Origin: Halobacteriovorax vibrionivorans
Lineage (GTDB): Bacteria > Bdellovibrionota > Bacteriovoracia > Bacteriovoracales > Bacteriovoracaceae
Assembly (NCBI RefSeq): GCF_003346865.1
Contig: NZ_QDKL01000001.1
Location: 1 to 64,000, forward strand
Direction: 5' to 3'
Length of the DNA stretch: 64,000 nucleotides
Position numbers and translations under genes: made by a program. Within the stretch, counting starts at the first letter, position 1. Every line of letters starts with the position of its first letter. This document shows positions 25,482 to 34,179 of the stretch, one piece after another. Under the pieces are notes generated by a model that was not told the origin of the DNA, did no database searches, and saw nothing but the letters and a program-made list of their open reading frames with translations.

Positions 25482-26195
25482 ATGAAGAATATTGCTGTAA
25501 TCATGGCCATGGATTCAGAGGCCAAGCCTTTACTAGAAAAACTTAAAATTAACCCAGATCAAGCTGAGAAAATTGATGATCATCTACCAATGAAAGTCTA
25601 TAAAACTCAATATCATCAGCACAATATTTCAATTATAATAAGTGGTGAATGTAAAAGAAATAAGGTTCAAAATGTTGGGACAGCACCTGCTGTTATCTCA
25701 ACAATTACTGCCATAAAAGACTTTAATGCAGACTTTATAATCAATGCTGGAACGGCCGGTGGATTTAAAAAGCGTGGTGCCGATATTGGGAAAGTCTATA
25801 CTGTGGAAACAACAGTTTTTCATGATCGCCGAATCCCAATTCCTGGCTACCAAGATTATGGAACATATAAGTCACAACATGATATTGCAAAGAAGTTTGC
25901 AACTCTCTTAGGTATCGAAACAGGTATTATCTCAACAGGTGACTCTCTTGATATGAGTCCTGAAGATGAGAAGCTTATCGAAAGTAATCTTGCTCTTTTA
26001 AAAGATATGGAAGCTGCAGCTATTGCATGGGTAACAGATCAGTACTCGATTCCTACCCTATTTTTAAAATCAGTTACCGATATCGTCGATGGAGAACATC
26101 CAACAGAGGAAGAGTTCTTTGCTAACTTAAAATTAGCATCAGAAAATCTCGGTGAAAAATTAATCGAATTAATCGAATTAATCGAAAAAATATAG
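25482..26195 (+). CDS. mtnN: MTA/SAH nucleosidase (nucleoside phosphorylase family)
   Basis: A 237-residue cytoplasmic enzyme. IAVIMAMDSEAKPLL carries the catalytic-site Glu near the N-terminus, FIINAGTAGGFKKRGADIG the purine/ribose site, and LLKDMEAAAIAWV the DMExA motif that contacts the ribose in 5'-methylthioadenosine/S-adenosylhomocysteine nucleosidases; VTDIVDG closes the pocket with the base-binding Asp. It cleaves MTA or SAH to adenine. I start at ATG 25482 (GAGG upstream) rather than the TTG at 25470. Its last codons include a triple 9-base repeat (Leu-Ile-Glu). It is followed nine bases later by the beta-helix protein gene. Confidence 0.85.
   Translation: MKNIAVIMAMDSEAKPLLEKLKINPDQAEKIDDHLPMKVYKTQYHQHNISIIISGECKRNKVQNVGTAPAVISTITAIKDFNADFIINAGTAGGFKKRGADIGKVYTVETTVFHDRRIPIPGYQDYGTYKSQHDIAKKFATLLGIETGIISTGDSLDMSPEDEKLIESNLALLKDMEAAAIAWVTDQYSIPTLFLKSVTDIVDGEHPTEEEFFANLKLASENLGEKLIELIELIEKI
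26158..26184 (+). repeat. 9-base tandem repeat, three copies
   Basis: AATTAATCG is repeated three times without change, encoding Leu-Ile-Glu repeats at the C-terminus of the nucleosidase. Copy number could vary by slippage without breaking the frame. Confidence 0.8.
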
Positions 26196-26204
26196 GAGAA
26201 AACA

Positions 26205-26624
26205 ATGATGAAGTATGCACTTGCAACACTTATTTCTTTACCACTACTAGCAGCTCCATGCGCAGGACAAGAAGGTGAATATAGAATTAATGCTGATGGA
26301 TCTCAAGGTGGATTTGTCGCAACCACGGCCTATGTTTCAGATAGTGTCTACATCGGAGAGAATGCGCAGATTTGTGATAAGGCCCAAATTACAGGTCATG
26401 CTAAGATAACTGGTAATGCCATTATTTCAGACTATGCTAAAGTATGGGGCAATGCTCATGTTTATGGAGATGCAGAAGTTTTTGATACAGCTTCAGTATG
26501 GGAAAATGCAAAAGTTTACGGCCAAGCACAGGTCTATGGATTTGCAGGTTTAAAAGGAAATGTCGAAGTATATGGAATTGCCCGCATGTTTGATGCAACT
26601 TATTCTTCAGGACGTTATTACTAG
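26205..26624 (+). CDS. Exported left-handed beta-helix (hexapeptide-repeat) protein
   Basis: A 139-residue protein with signal peptide (1-17, LPLLAAPCA). Residues 45-135 consist of about fifteen hexapeptide-like turns (NAQICD-KAQITG-HAKITG-NAIISD-YAKVWG-NAHVYG-DAEVFD and so on), the left-handed beta-helix of LpxA-like and YdcK-like proteins. It has no acyl- or acetyltransferase partner domain, and its export makes a structural or binding role more likely than catalysis. AGGAG precedes the double ATG. It lies nine bases after the nucleosidase gene and nine before the CpdB-like gene, so all three are probably one transcript. Confidence 0.8.
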   Translation: MMKYALATLISLPLLAAPCAGQEGEYRINADGSQGGFVATTAYVSDSVYIGENAQICDKAQITGHAKITGNAIISDYAKVWGNAHVYGDAEVFDTASVWENAKVYGQAQVYGFAGLKGNVEVYGIARMFDATYSSGRYY

Positions 26625-26632
26625 GATTAAAT

Positions 26633-28579
26633 ATGAAAAACTTCTTCTTACTTTCACTTTCACTCACTTTTTTAATTAGTTGTCAGAATCAGACACAAGT
26701 TAAATTACGTATCATCGAAACAACTGATATTCATGGGTACTACAAAGATTATGATTATTATCAAAATCGTGAAAGTAAGAAGTATGGACTAGTTAAAACA
26801 GCAACCCTCATTAAGAAATACATTAAATCCGCAGATAATTATACTTTGGTCGATAATGGTGACCTCATTCAAGGAAGCCCTATGGCCGACTTTGTGGCCA
26901 GCTATGGAAAAGAAGGAACCCACCCAGCTTTTAAGTTAATGAATCATTTAAAATATGATGTGGGTAATATAGGAAATCATGAATTTAATTACGGACTAGA
27001 CTTCTTAAACGAGTCCTTAAAAGATGCTAATTTCCCATATATCAATGCAAACGTTTTCAAAGACGAAAATGGCAAACCAGGTGCTCCATACTTTAAGCAA
27101 TATATTATTAAAGAAAAGGAAGTCGTCGATACAAAAGGTAAAAAACATAAATTAAAGATTGGCTATATTGGTTTTGTACCACCTCAAATTATGTTTTGGG
27201 ATAAGGCAAACCTTGAAGGGAAAGTGATTGCTCGAGATATTGTCGAAGTAGCAAAAGAGCTAACCGTTAAAATGAAAAATGAAGGTGCTGATATCATTAT
27301 TGCCATCCCCCATTCGGGAATTAGTACTGATAAATATAAACTCTATGCTGAAGACTCTGTCTTCTATTTAAGTAAGCTACCATTTATTAATGCTATTGCT
27401 TTTGGTCATACTCATGCAGTATTTCCTTCTAAAGAATATGAAGGGATCGAAGGTATTGATGCCAAGAAAGGGACTATCAATGGTAAAGCTGCAGTTATGC
27501 CAGGAAAATGGGGATCTCATATTGGAATCATCGATTTAAAACTTAATTACGATGGAACTATTTGGAGTGTCATTGATGGGCAGTCTAGTGTCGAATCAAT
27601 CTATGATCGAAACTCAGATATGAGTGTGAAGCCTGATTTAGAGTTAAGTGAGATCATAGAAGAAGATCATCAAAGAACTTTAAAATTAGCAGACAAGAAA
27701 ATTGGTTCTTCAAAACAAGACTTCTATAGTTTCCTTTCTCTTATTCAAGATGATGCAACAACTCAAATTGTATCAAATGCACAAATTGACTATGTTAAAA
27801 AGGCCATACAAGGAGATGCTAACTTAAGTGATCTTCCTGTTCTATCAGCTGTGGCCCCTTTTAAGGCCGGTGGAAGAAAGAATGATCCAAATGGTTATAC
27901 AGATGTCTCTAAGGGTGAATTAACCATTAGAAATGCAGCAGATCTCTATCTTTATCCAAATATTCTTTATGCCCTAAAAATTACAGGTAAAGATGTCAGA
28001 ATGTGGCTTGAGTGCTCTGCTGGTATGTTTGCTCACATTGATACTAACTACTTTAAGGAGCAACCTCTTATCAACTGGGGAGGATTTCGTACTTATAACT
28101 TCGATAATATTGATGGTGTTACTTATGAGATCGACGTCACAGAAAGAAGACATTTTGACGAAGACTGTAAAGTTCTAAACAAAGACTCTTTTAGAATTAA
28201 GAACCTAAAGTACAATGGTAAACCGGTAAAAGATAATCAAGAATTTATTCTAGCAACAAATAATTATCGCGCTACAGGTGGAAAATTCTCGGGAACAATA
28301 AAAGAAAATGTTGTTATTACAGCTCCTGATACTAACCGCCAAGTACTAATAAATTACATTAGAAGTGAAAGTAAGAAAAAAGGTTTTGTTGAAGCAAAGC
28401 CCAATATGAATTGGAAAATAAAATCAGTTCCAAATGCAGAAAAACTAAAAGTATATTTTGAAACCTCACCTTCAAAAAAGGCAAGCCGATTTATAAAGGA
28501 GAATGCAATCTATCCTTTAAAGCGACTGGATGGCCTGGATGAAGAAGGTTTTGCACGCTATCAAATCAACCTAAAATAG
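26633..28579 (+). CDS. CpdB-like 2',3'-cyclic phosphodiesterase/3'-nucleotidase lipoprotein
   Basis: A 648-residue protein. The signal sequence ends in a lipobox (LISC, Cys17), so it is anchored in the periplasm or outer membrane. The calcineurin-like metallophosphatase domain has the five blocks: TTDIHG, DNGDLIQGSP, GNHEFNYGLD, IPHSG and GHTHAVF, with two metal ions expected. The C-terminal 5'-nucleotidase domain (about 345-560) follows. Length matches CpdB (about 650). It would turn 2',3'-cyclic nucleotides and 3'-nucleotides from degraded RNA into nucleosides for uptake, which suits a predator digesting prey RNA. 2',3'-cyclic versus 5'-nucleotide preference is not certain. Confidence 0.85.
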   Translation: MKNFFLLSLSLTFLISCQNQTQVKLRIIETTDIHGYYKDYDYYQNRESKKYGLVKTATLIKKYIKSADNYTLVDNGDLIQGSPMADFVASYGKEGTHPAFKLMNHLKYDVGNIGNHEFNYGLDFLNESLKDANFPYINANVFKDENGKPGAPYFKQYIIKEKEVVDTKGKKHKLKIGYIGFVPPQIMFWDKANLEGKVIARDIVEVAKELTVKMKNEGADIIIAIPHSGISTDKYKLYAEDSVFYLSKLPFINAIAFGHTHAVFPSKEYEGIEGIDAKKGTINGKAAVMPGKWGSHIGIIDLKLNYDGTIWSVIDGQSSVESIYDRNSDMSVKPDLELSEIIEEDHQRTLKLADKKIGSSKQDFYSFLSLIQDDATTQIVSNAQIDYVKKAIQGDANLSDLPVLSAVAPFKAGGRKNDPNGYTDVSKGELTIRNAADLYLYPNILYALKITGKDVRMWLECSAGMFAHIDTNYFKEQPLINWGGFRTYNFDNIDGVTYEIDVTERRHFDEDCKVLNKDSFRIKNLKYNGKPVKDNQEFILATNNYRATGGKFSGTIKENVVITAPDTNRQVLINYIRSESKKKGFVEAKPNMNWKIKSVPNAEKLKVYFETSPSKKASRFIKENAIYPLKRLDGLDEEGFARYQINLK

Positions 28580-28610
28580 TGGCCATACACATACTTACCA
28601 AGAGCGTCAT

Positions 28611-28640
28611 TAAGGTGTAAGTCATTAGATTTACACCTTA
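28611..28640. repeat. Inverted repeat after the CpdB-like gene
   Basis: TAAGGTGTAA, ten bases, TTACACCTTA: a perfect ten-base-pair stem with ten-base loop. It is located 32 bases after the CpdB stop and is not followed by a T-run, so it may be an mRNA 3' hairpin or an operator for the downstream nucleotidase gene. Confidence 0.5.
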
Positions 28641-28730
28641 ACACATTAATAATATGACTTTTTATTCCTTTGAAGCTAAAATCTACGGTCCGAGAATAAT
28701 TCTTGGATAGATTTATAAAAGGAATTTAAT

Positions 28731-30110
28731 ATGTCTGTTTACGTCAATAGAACATTAAACATGAAGAAGATCAAGGCCATCGGTTTTGATATGGACTATA
28801 CATTAGTTCGCTATAAAACAGAGGCATTTGAAAAATTTGTTTTTGAACTTGTACTAGAAAAACTAGTTGAGATTAAGAAGTATCCAGCAGAGATTACAAA
28901 TATAAAGTTTGATTTCAACCAAGTTATTCAAGGCCTTATTATTGATAAGTTAAGAGGAAATATTCTTCAAACAAATCGCTATGGAAAAGTTAAGATTGCA
29001 AAGCATGGGACAAAGTCAATTGACTTTCGTGACCTAACGGAAATCTATGGCAATAGTATTATTGATCTAAACTCAGATCAGTATCAATCACTAGATACAA
29101 ACTTCTCAATTTCAAATGGAGCAATGTTTTCAAATCTAGTGGATCTAAAAGATAATGGCCTGAAATTACCAGATTATGAGACTCTATCTAGCGATATAAA
29201 AGAAGTCATTGATATTGCCCACTCTGATGGTTCACTTAAAGGTCATGTTCAAGAAAATCTTGAAGACTTTATTATTGCAGATCCGGAAGTTGCAAAACTT
29301 CTTGAGCGCTTCAAGAGATTTGGAAAGAAGCTTATCCTTATCACTAATAGTGAATGGAGCTGGACAAAGAGCCTTATGGAGCACACGATTGATCCATTCC
29401 TTAAGGAGCACGATAGTTGGATGGAGCTTTTTGACATTTCAATCTGTCTTGCATTTAAGCCACGCTTCTTTAGTGTAAGTAATATGTTCTTAGAAATTAA
29501 TCCTGACACTGGATTTATGACAAATGCAGAAGGACCTCTAGAGCAAAATAAAGTCTACCAAGGTGGATGGGCAGGAAAACTTCAAAAAGACCTGGGACTA
29601 GAAGGTGAAGAGATTCTTTATCTAGGAGACCATATCTACGGTGACGTTCTAACATTAAAGAAAACTTTTAATTGGAGAACTGCCTTAATCTTCGACCCTC
29701 TTCAAAGTGAAATCGATGCAATTAAAAAATCAGCACCGACACAGGCCTTAATTGATGCCGAGATGAAGAAGAAAGAAAAGCTTGAGCATGAACTTAATAA
29801 ATTAGAACTTCTTAAGCACGAAGATCCTGAAAAGTATAACAAGGAAGATATTGGAAAAATCTTTAGTGAGATTGATAAGATCAACACTAAGATTTCTCAA
29901 CATCTTGAAACTTACAGACAATTTTTCAATCCTCATTGGGGAGAGATGATGCGTGCTGGTTTAGAAGAATCTCGTTTTGCTGATCAAGTTGAAAAGTATG
30001 CCTGCTTTTACATGGCAAAGATTACGGACTTACTTGAATACACTCCACGTACGTACTTTAGACCAACGAAGAGAGTCTTAGCTCACGAAATTACAGAGCC
30101 TAATTTTTAA
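28731..30110 (+). CDS. HAD-IG family 5'-nucleotidase
   Basis: A 459-residue cytosolic HAD enzyme. Motif I is AIGFDMDYTLVRYK (nucleophile Asp20 and general acid Asp22), motif II is LILITNSEWSW, motif III Lys lies near residues 240-250, and motif IV is ILYLGDHIYGDVL. The size and the DMDYTLxxY start match the HAD-IG 5'-nucleotidase family (cN-II, IMP/GMP-preferring). A charged coiled-coil insertion (about 335-385) follows motif IV. AAAGGA precedes the ATG. It would dephosphorylate purine mononucleotides in the cytoplasm. The 3' end overlaps the convergent deacetylase gene by 11 bases. Confidence 0.9.
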   Translation: MSVYVNRTLNMKKIKAIGFDMDYTLVRYKTEAFEKFVFELVLEKLVEIKKYPAEITNIKFDFNQVIQGLIIDKLRGNILQTNRYGKVKIAKHGTKSIDFRDLTEIYGNSIIDLNSDQYQSLDTNFSISNGAMFSNLVDLKDNGLKLPDYETLSSDIKEVIDIAHSDGSLKGHVQENLEDFIIADPEVAKLLERFKRFGKKLILITNSEWSWTKSLMEHTIDPFLKEHDSWMELFDISICLAFKPRFFSVSNMFLEINPDTGFMTNAEGPLEQNKVYQGGWAGKLQKDLGLEGEEILYLGDHIYGDVLTLKKTFNWRTALIFDPLQSEIDAIKKSAPTQALIDAEMKKKEKLEHELNKLELLKHEDPEKYNKEDIGKIFSEIDKINTKISQHLETYRQFFNPHWGEMMRAGLEESRFADQVEKYACFYMAKITDLLEYTPRTYFRPTKRVLAHEITEPNF

Positions 30111-31062
30111 AAGTATTTTGTAAGAATTGTAAAAAGACGCGGTATACCTCGTCACCATATCCCCCGGCCATAACCCAGGCCTGGGGAATTTTTCTCTCTT
30201 CTAAAAAGTTCTTCATAAAGAGATCACGCTTTAAACACTCTTCCAAACTAAGCTGAATTCCTTTTGCACTTTCAAGAATGTCTTTTTCATAAACATCGGC
30301 ACCTTGAACGACAATACAAAGGTCGTACTTATCAGAGATTAAATCCTTCACTTTTTCTAACTTCTCTAAATAATTTTCATCAGCAGCTACAGGAATATCC
30401 CATGTACTAGGAATAAAGCTTGAATTCGTTTTGTCTGGATTATCCAAAGGCCAGCCATCTTTCATGTGAATAGAGAGACAATCAATCGTCTTATCATCTT
30501 TTAAGATCTCTGCAGTACCATCACCTTTATGAGCATCCATATCAATCACAAGGCACTTTCCTAGGCCCTTTTCTTTTTGTAATTTTCTAATGGCGATAAC
30601 AATATCATTAAAAAGACAAAACCCTCCTGGTTCACTACTCTTTGCATGGTGCATGCCACCACCAAGGTGATAACTAAAACCACTTTCTAAAGCATTTTCA
30701 GCGGCAAGGTATGTCCCTTCACAGTGAGCAAGGGCCCTCATTATAAAATCTTTCAATGGCCTTTTTGCACTATCTGGTTCGTAGCGATGAAAAGATCCAT
30801 CATCATTAATTAGTTCATAAGCTTGTAAGACGAGATTTGTCGAATCACCAACAGCTCGCATATAGAAGCGATCAGTATGGGCCAATAAGAGATCACTTAA
30901 TTTGAATTTAGTAAGCCTACGTCTTTCAAGAGATGGATTATCTTTAAAATTATCTAGTATTCTTGTGACACGTTCATCCTTAAGAGGAACTCCAATACCG
31001 TAATCAAGATAACTTCCAAGAGAGTCTTCCATGTAGAAAATTTTTGAGCTTGTTTTGGTCAT
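30100..31062 (-). CDS. Histone-deacetylase family (class II-like) hydrolase
   Basis: A 320-residue zinc enzyme. HLGGGMHHAKSSEPGGFC carries the tandem catalytic His pair and substrate Gly/Phe loop; VIDMDAHKGDGTAEI supplies zinc ligands Asp and His; VVQGADVYEKD near 245 holds the third ligand Asp. Bacterial members deacetylate acetoin-utilisation proteins, acetyl-polyamines or other amides, and the natural substrate here is unknown. It is divergent from the LYS1-like gene. Its C-terminus overlaps the convergent nucleotidase gene by 11 bases. Confidence 0.85.
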   Translation of the reverse strand: MTKTSSKIFYMEDSLGSYLDYGIGVPLKDERVTRILDNFKDNPSLERRRLTKFKLSDLLLAHTDRFYMRAVGDSTNLVLQAYELINDDGSFHRYEPDSAKRPLKDFIMRALAHCEGTYLAAENALESGFSYHLGGGMHHAKSSEPGGFCLFNDIVIAIRKLQKEKGLGKCLVIDMDAHKGDGTAEILKDDKTIDCLSIHMKDGWPLDNPDKTNSSFIPSTWDIPVAADENYLEKLEKVKDLISDKYDLCIVVQGADVYEKDILESAKGIQLSLEECLKRDLFMKNFLEERKIPQAWVMAGGYGDEVYRVFLQFLQNTFKN

Positions 31063-31178
31063 TACTAAAACCTTCGTTTTCGGACTTGCTTATCAATACT
31101 AATATTATATAGTTATACCTTAATCCCACTTGTAAATCTTACAAAATTTGGCAAATTTCAGGCCCTGAGCTTATATTT

Positions 31179-31187
31179 TGCTATACT
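31179..31187 (+). promoter_or_regulatory. Extended -10 promoter of the LYS1-like gene
   Basis: TG-C-TATACT forms an extended -10 box. The predicted start is near 31194, giving a leader of about 58 bases with an AGGAGA ribosome binding site before the ATG. Confidence 0.5.
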
Positions 31188-31251
31188 TGTTAAATTATAT
31201 TTGTTCGTAAATTCGACAAATTAGGGATGATATAGATGATTAGGAGATTGG

Positions 31252-32370
31252 ATGATTTATAAGACTTTATGGTTACGCCATGAGACAAAGCCATTTGAGC
31301 AGCGAAGTGCCCTCACGCCAGAGGCGGCCAAAGCTATACGTGATCTCGGCCATGAAGTTATCATCGAAAGATCTCCAAGTCGTATTTTTAAAGACGAGGA
31401 ATTTGAAAAGCTAGGCTTTAAAATGATGCCAAGTAATTCTTGGATCAATATGGCGCCTAAGAATGCATATATCTTAGGTCTAAAAGAGCTGGATGCAGAG
31501 AAGTTTCCTCTCACTCATCGCCACATTCACTTTGCTCATGTCTACAAGGGTCAAAATGGGGCCAATGAAATGCTTGATCGCTTTATTCAAGGTGATGGTA
31601 AGTTATTTGATCTTGAATACCTTGTGGATGAGAATGGAAAGAGAATTGCAGCCTTTGGTCGATGGGCCGGTTTTGTTGGTGCAGCAATTGGACTTAAGAA
31701 TTGGATTGCTCAGCAAAGAGGAGAAGACTTCAATGCAAGCGCTCCTTTAAATTCATATGAAAATCAATTTAGTCTTATCAACGAAGTTGCCAAAGATCTT
31801 GAACAGCTTCAAAAACGACCTCGTGCCGTTGTCATTGGCCACCGTGGACGTTGTGGTATTGGTGCAAAACAATTTCTAAAAAGTGTTGGTGTCGAATTCT
31901 GTGCATGGGGACGAGAAGAAACAAGTGTCCAAAGACCAATTAGAGCAATTTTAGATTATGATATCTTGATAAATTGCACTTTAAATACAACTAAAGCAAA
32001 ACCATTTCTTGATCTTAAAACATTAGAGCAAGAAAGAAACTTAAGTGTTATTTCTGATGTTAGCTGTGACCCAACCGGGCCATGTAACCCACTTCCAATC
32101 TATGACGATATCACAACAATTGATACGCCAACGACCAGAGTCGACTTGGAAGAGTTACTTGAGGTTACGGCCATTGATCATCTGCCTTCACTTCTTCCAA
32201 GAGAAAGTACTGAGGAATATGTTGAGCAACTACTGCCTCATATTATCGATTTATTAAACGGTGATATTGAAGACTCTCCATGGGAGAGAGCTTTAGAGGT
32301 TTTCTATGCTAAAACTATTGAACTTGGATTAGAAAAGAGACTTAGTGAAGAGCCACAATTACTTATGTAG
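31252..32370 (+). CDS. Saccharopine dehydrogenase (NAD+, L-lysine-forming), LYS1-like
   Basis: A 372-residue protein with the same length and order of motifs as fungal Lys1: LRHETKPFEQRSALTPEAA at the start, HFAHVYKGQ, LFDLEYLVDENGKRIAAFG, the Rossmann GHRGRCGIGA, DVSCDPTGPCNPLPIY, and IDHLPSLLPRES near the end. The enzyme reversibly interconverts saccharopine with lysine plus 2-oxoglutarate. In bacteria the usual lysine route is via diaminopimelate, so this gene may serve lysine breakdown or a related amino-acid reaction. No partner (saccharopine reductase or aminoadipate genes) is nearby. AGGAGA precedes the ATG. Confidence 0.85.
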   Translation: MIYKTLWLRHETKPFEQRSALTPEAAKAIRDLGHEVIIERSPSRIFKDEEFEKLGFKMMPSNSWINMAPKNAYILGLKELDAEKFPLTHRHIHFAHVYKGQNGANEMLDRFIQGDGKLFDLEYLVDENGKRIAAFGRWAGFVGAAIGLKNWIAQQRGEDFNASAPLNSYENQFSLINEVAKDLEQLQKRPRAVVIGHRGRCGIGAKQFLKSVGVEFCAWGREETSVQRPIRAILDYDILINCTLNTTKAKPFLDLKTLEQERNLSVISDVSCDPTGPCNPLPIYDDITTIDTPTTRVDLEELLEVTAIDHLPSLLPRESTEEYVEQLLPHIIDLLNGDIEDSPWERALEVFYAKTIELGLEKRLSEEPQLLM

Positions 32371-33186
32371 TGTAACAAAGCTTGCAATACTCTTTACTTC
32401 TTCATAGTCTTTAAAATTTTGATGCTTCTTATAGCCTTTCATTAAATACTGACATTTTTTATGACAACTTTCTAATAAGGCCTTTGAACGTTCTTCACTA
32501 AGTGGCCTATTCTGTAATATCCATGCCATACTTTTCACACGCCAGTAATCCATGGCAAAGAACTTAAAAGAGAGTTGATCTTCATGGCCGCCATACTTAT
32601 TCACAAACTCATTTTCTAAAAAACCAATATCATACAGAGAAGTTACTTTTAGCCAGAAGTCATAATCTTCACAAACCACGAAATCTTCTCTCATCCCACC
32701 TATTTGTTCAAAAAGTTCCTTCTTCATTAAAACACTAGAGGGAGAAATGACACAGCCTTGTAACGATCGGATAAACATATCACCACCATGCTTTTGGTGA
32801 TGTTTTTTCTGCTTAACAACCTTTCCATCTCTTAGCCACCTCTCAGCAGTATGAACTAATACCTTTCCTGTATTTTTTAGGTAGCTAACCTGAGAGGCCA
32901 ACTTATCTCGATGCCATTCATCATCAGAATCTAAAAAAGCAATATAATCACCTTTTGAGTTCTTTACACCAAGATTTCTTGCACTAGAGACTCCAGCGTT
33001 TTCTTTCTTTAAATATTTAATTCTTTTGTCTGAAAATGAGCCGACAACATCATGAGTATGATCAGTTGAGCCATCATCTACAATAATGAGTTCTAAATCA
33101 TTAAAACTTTGATTTAAGACGGAAGTAATCGAGCGTTTTAAAAAATCTGCACGATTATATGTAGGAATAATAACACTAACTAACAC
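32359..33186 (-). CDS. Family 2 glycosyltransferase
   Basis: A 275-residue GT-A fold enzyme: VSVIIPTYNRADFLKRSI at the start, LIIVDDGSTDHT (Asp of the nucleotide site), NLGVKNSKGDYIAFLDSDDEW with the DxD motif, and acceptor-side ED (VCEDYDFWL). No TM segments, so it is cytoplasmic or peripheral. It probably adds a sugar to a surface polysaccharide or LPS outer core. It starts at GTG within the end of the aldo/keto reductase gene (11-base overlap) and is convergent with the LYS1-like gene with a 12-base overlap. Confidence 0.9.
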   Translation of the reverse strand: MLVSVIIPTYNRADFLKRSITSVLNQSFNDLELIIVDDGSTDHTHDVVGSFSDKRIKYLKKENAGVSSARNLGVKNSKGDYIAFLDSDDEWHRDKLASQVSYLKNTGKVLVHTAERWLRDGKVVKQKKHHQKHGGDMFIRSLQGCVISPSSVLMKKELFEQIGGMREDFVVCEDYDFWLKVTSLYDIGFLENEFVNKYGGHEDQLSFKFFAMDYWRVKSMAWILQNRPLSEERSKALLESCHKKCQYLMKGYKKHQNFKDYEEVKSIASFVTLHK

Positions 33187-34105
33187 TATTGATTATATCT
33201 TCCAACATTTCATTAGTAATGTTCTTCTCTAAACTATCGATAACACCATCTAATTGTTTTAAATTTCTAGCACCACAAAGAATCGTACTTAACTCATCAT
33301 GAGAAAGGTTAAAGTGAATCGCAAAATCTAGACCTGTCATAGCGTGTTTATCCAATGCAGGTTGCATCCTTTCAACAATTTCATAACGACTCTCTTTATC
33401 CATGGCCTTCCACCATGGGGCCCACGAGCGACAGTCACTCTTATCAAATTTACGATCGCGATTAACTCGTCCAGTAAGAATCCCTTTATCAAGAGTTCCC
33501 CAGCTCATGAAGCTAATATCGTTTTCTTTAACTATTGGAAAAATATCATTTTTTACATCTTGTTCAAAAAAGTTGAATTGAGATTGAATCACTTCAATCT
33601 TATCCACTTCACTAGCAAGCTTAAACTCTTCAGGTGTAGTATTACAAAGGCCGATATGTTTGATCTTTCCTTCGTTCTTTGCTTTAGCTAATACTTCAAC
33701 TGTTTTACGAATATCAACATTTTCATCAGGCCAGTGAACCATAAAAAGATCAATATAATCACTTTGAAGATCACGTAGAGATTGCTCAAGCATATCTCTA
33801 GTTACTTTTGGATCATTGCTCATATCCACACGTTTATTCTCATGCCAAGTAACACCAGACTTAGAAATGATAAAAGCCTTCTCTCTTTGTCCATTTAAAG
33901 CAAAGGCCTTGCCTATTCGCCTTTCACTTTCTCCAAAGCCGTATATAGGAGCTGTATCAAAGATACGAACGCCTCGATCAAAAGCGTGTTGTAGAAGAGT
34001 AAGAGAGTCAGACTCACTAATATCTCCAAATCCATAACCAGCGCCTTCTCCAGAGATACTTGCGCCACCAAAAGCAAATTTTCCATATTGGTCTAGTATT
34101 TTCAT
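33176..34105 (-). CDS. Aldo/keto reductase
   Basis: A 309-residue NADPH-dependent oxidoreductase of the AKR TIM-barrel family. It shows FGGASISGEGAGYGFGD at the N-terminus, GVRIFDTAPIYGFGESERRIG with catalytic Asp and Tyr, ISKSG (Lys), DYIDLFMVHWPD (His), and IGLCNTTPEEF. All four catalytic-tetrad positions are present. It is co-transcribed with the glycosyltransferase, so a sugar-nucleotide or sugar ketone could be the substrate, but that is inference from position. Confidence 0.85.
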   Translation of the reverse strand: MKILDQYGKFAFGGASISGEGAGYGFGDISESDSLTLLQHAFDRGVRIFDTAPIYGFGESERRIGKAFALNGQREKAFIISKSGVTWHENKRVDMSNDPKVTRDMLEQSLRDLQSDYIDLFMVHWPDENVDIRKTVEVLAKAKNEGKIKHIGLCNTTPEEFKLASEVDKIEVIQSQFNFFEQDVKNDIFPIVKENDISFMSWGTLDKGILTGRVNRDRKFDKSDCRSWAPWWKAMDKESRYEIVERMQPALDKHAMTGLDFAIHFNLSHDELSTILCGARNLKQLDGVIDSLEKNITNEMLEDIINSVS

Positions 34106-34179
34106 AATTTAAAAGTATCCTCTGTCCTAAAATGCGTAAAGACTTGACGCACCGATAGATTAAAAGTTATTCCAATGGA

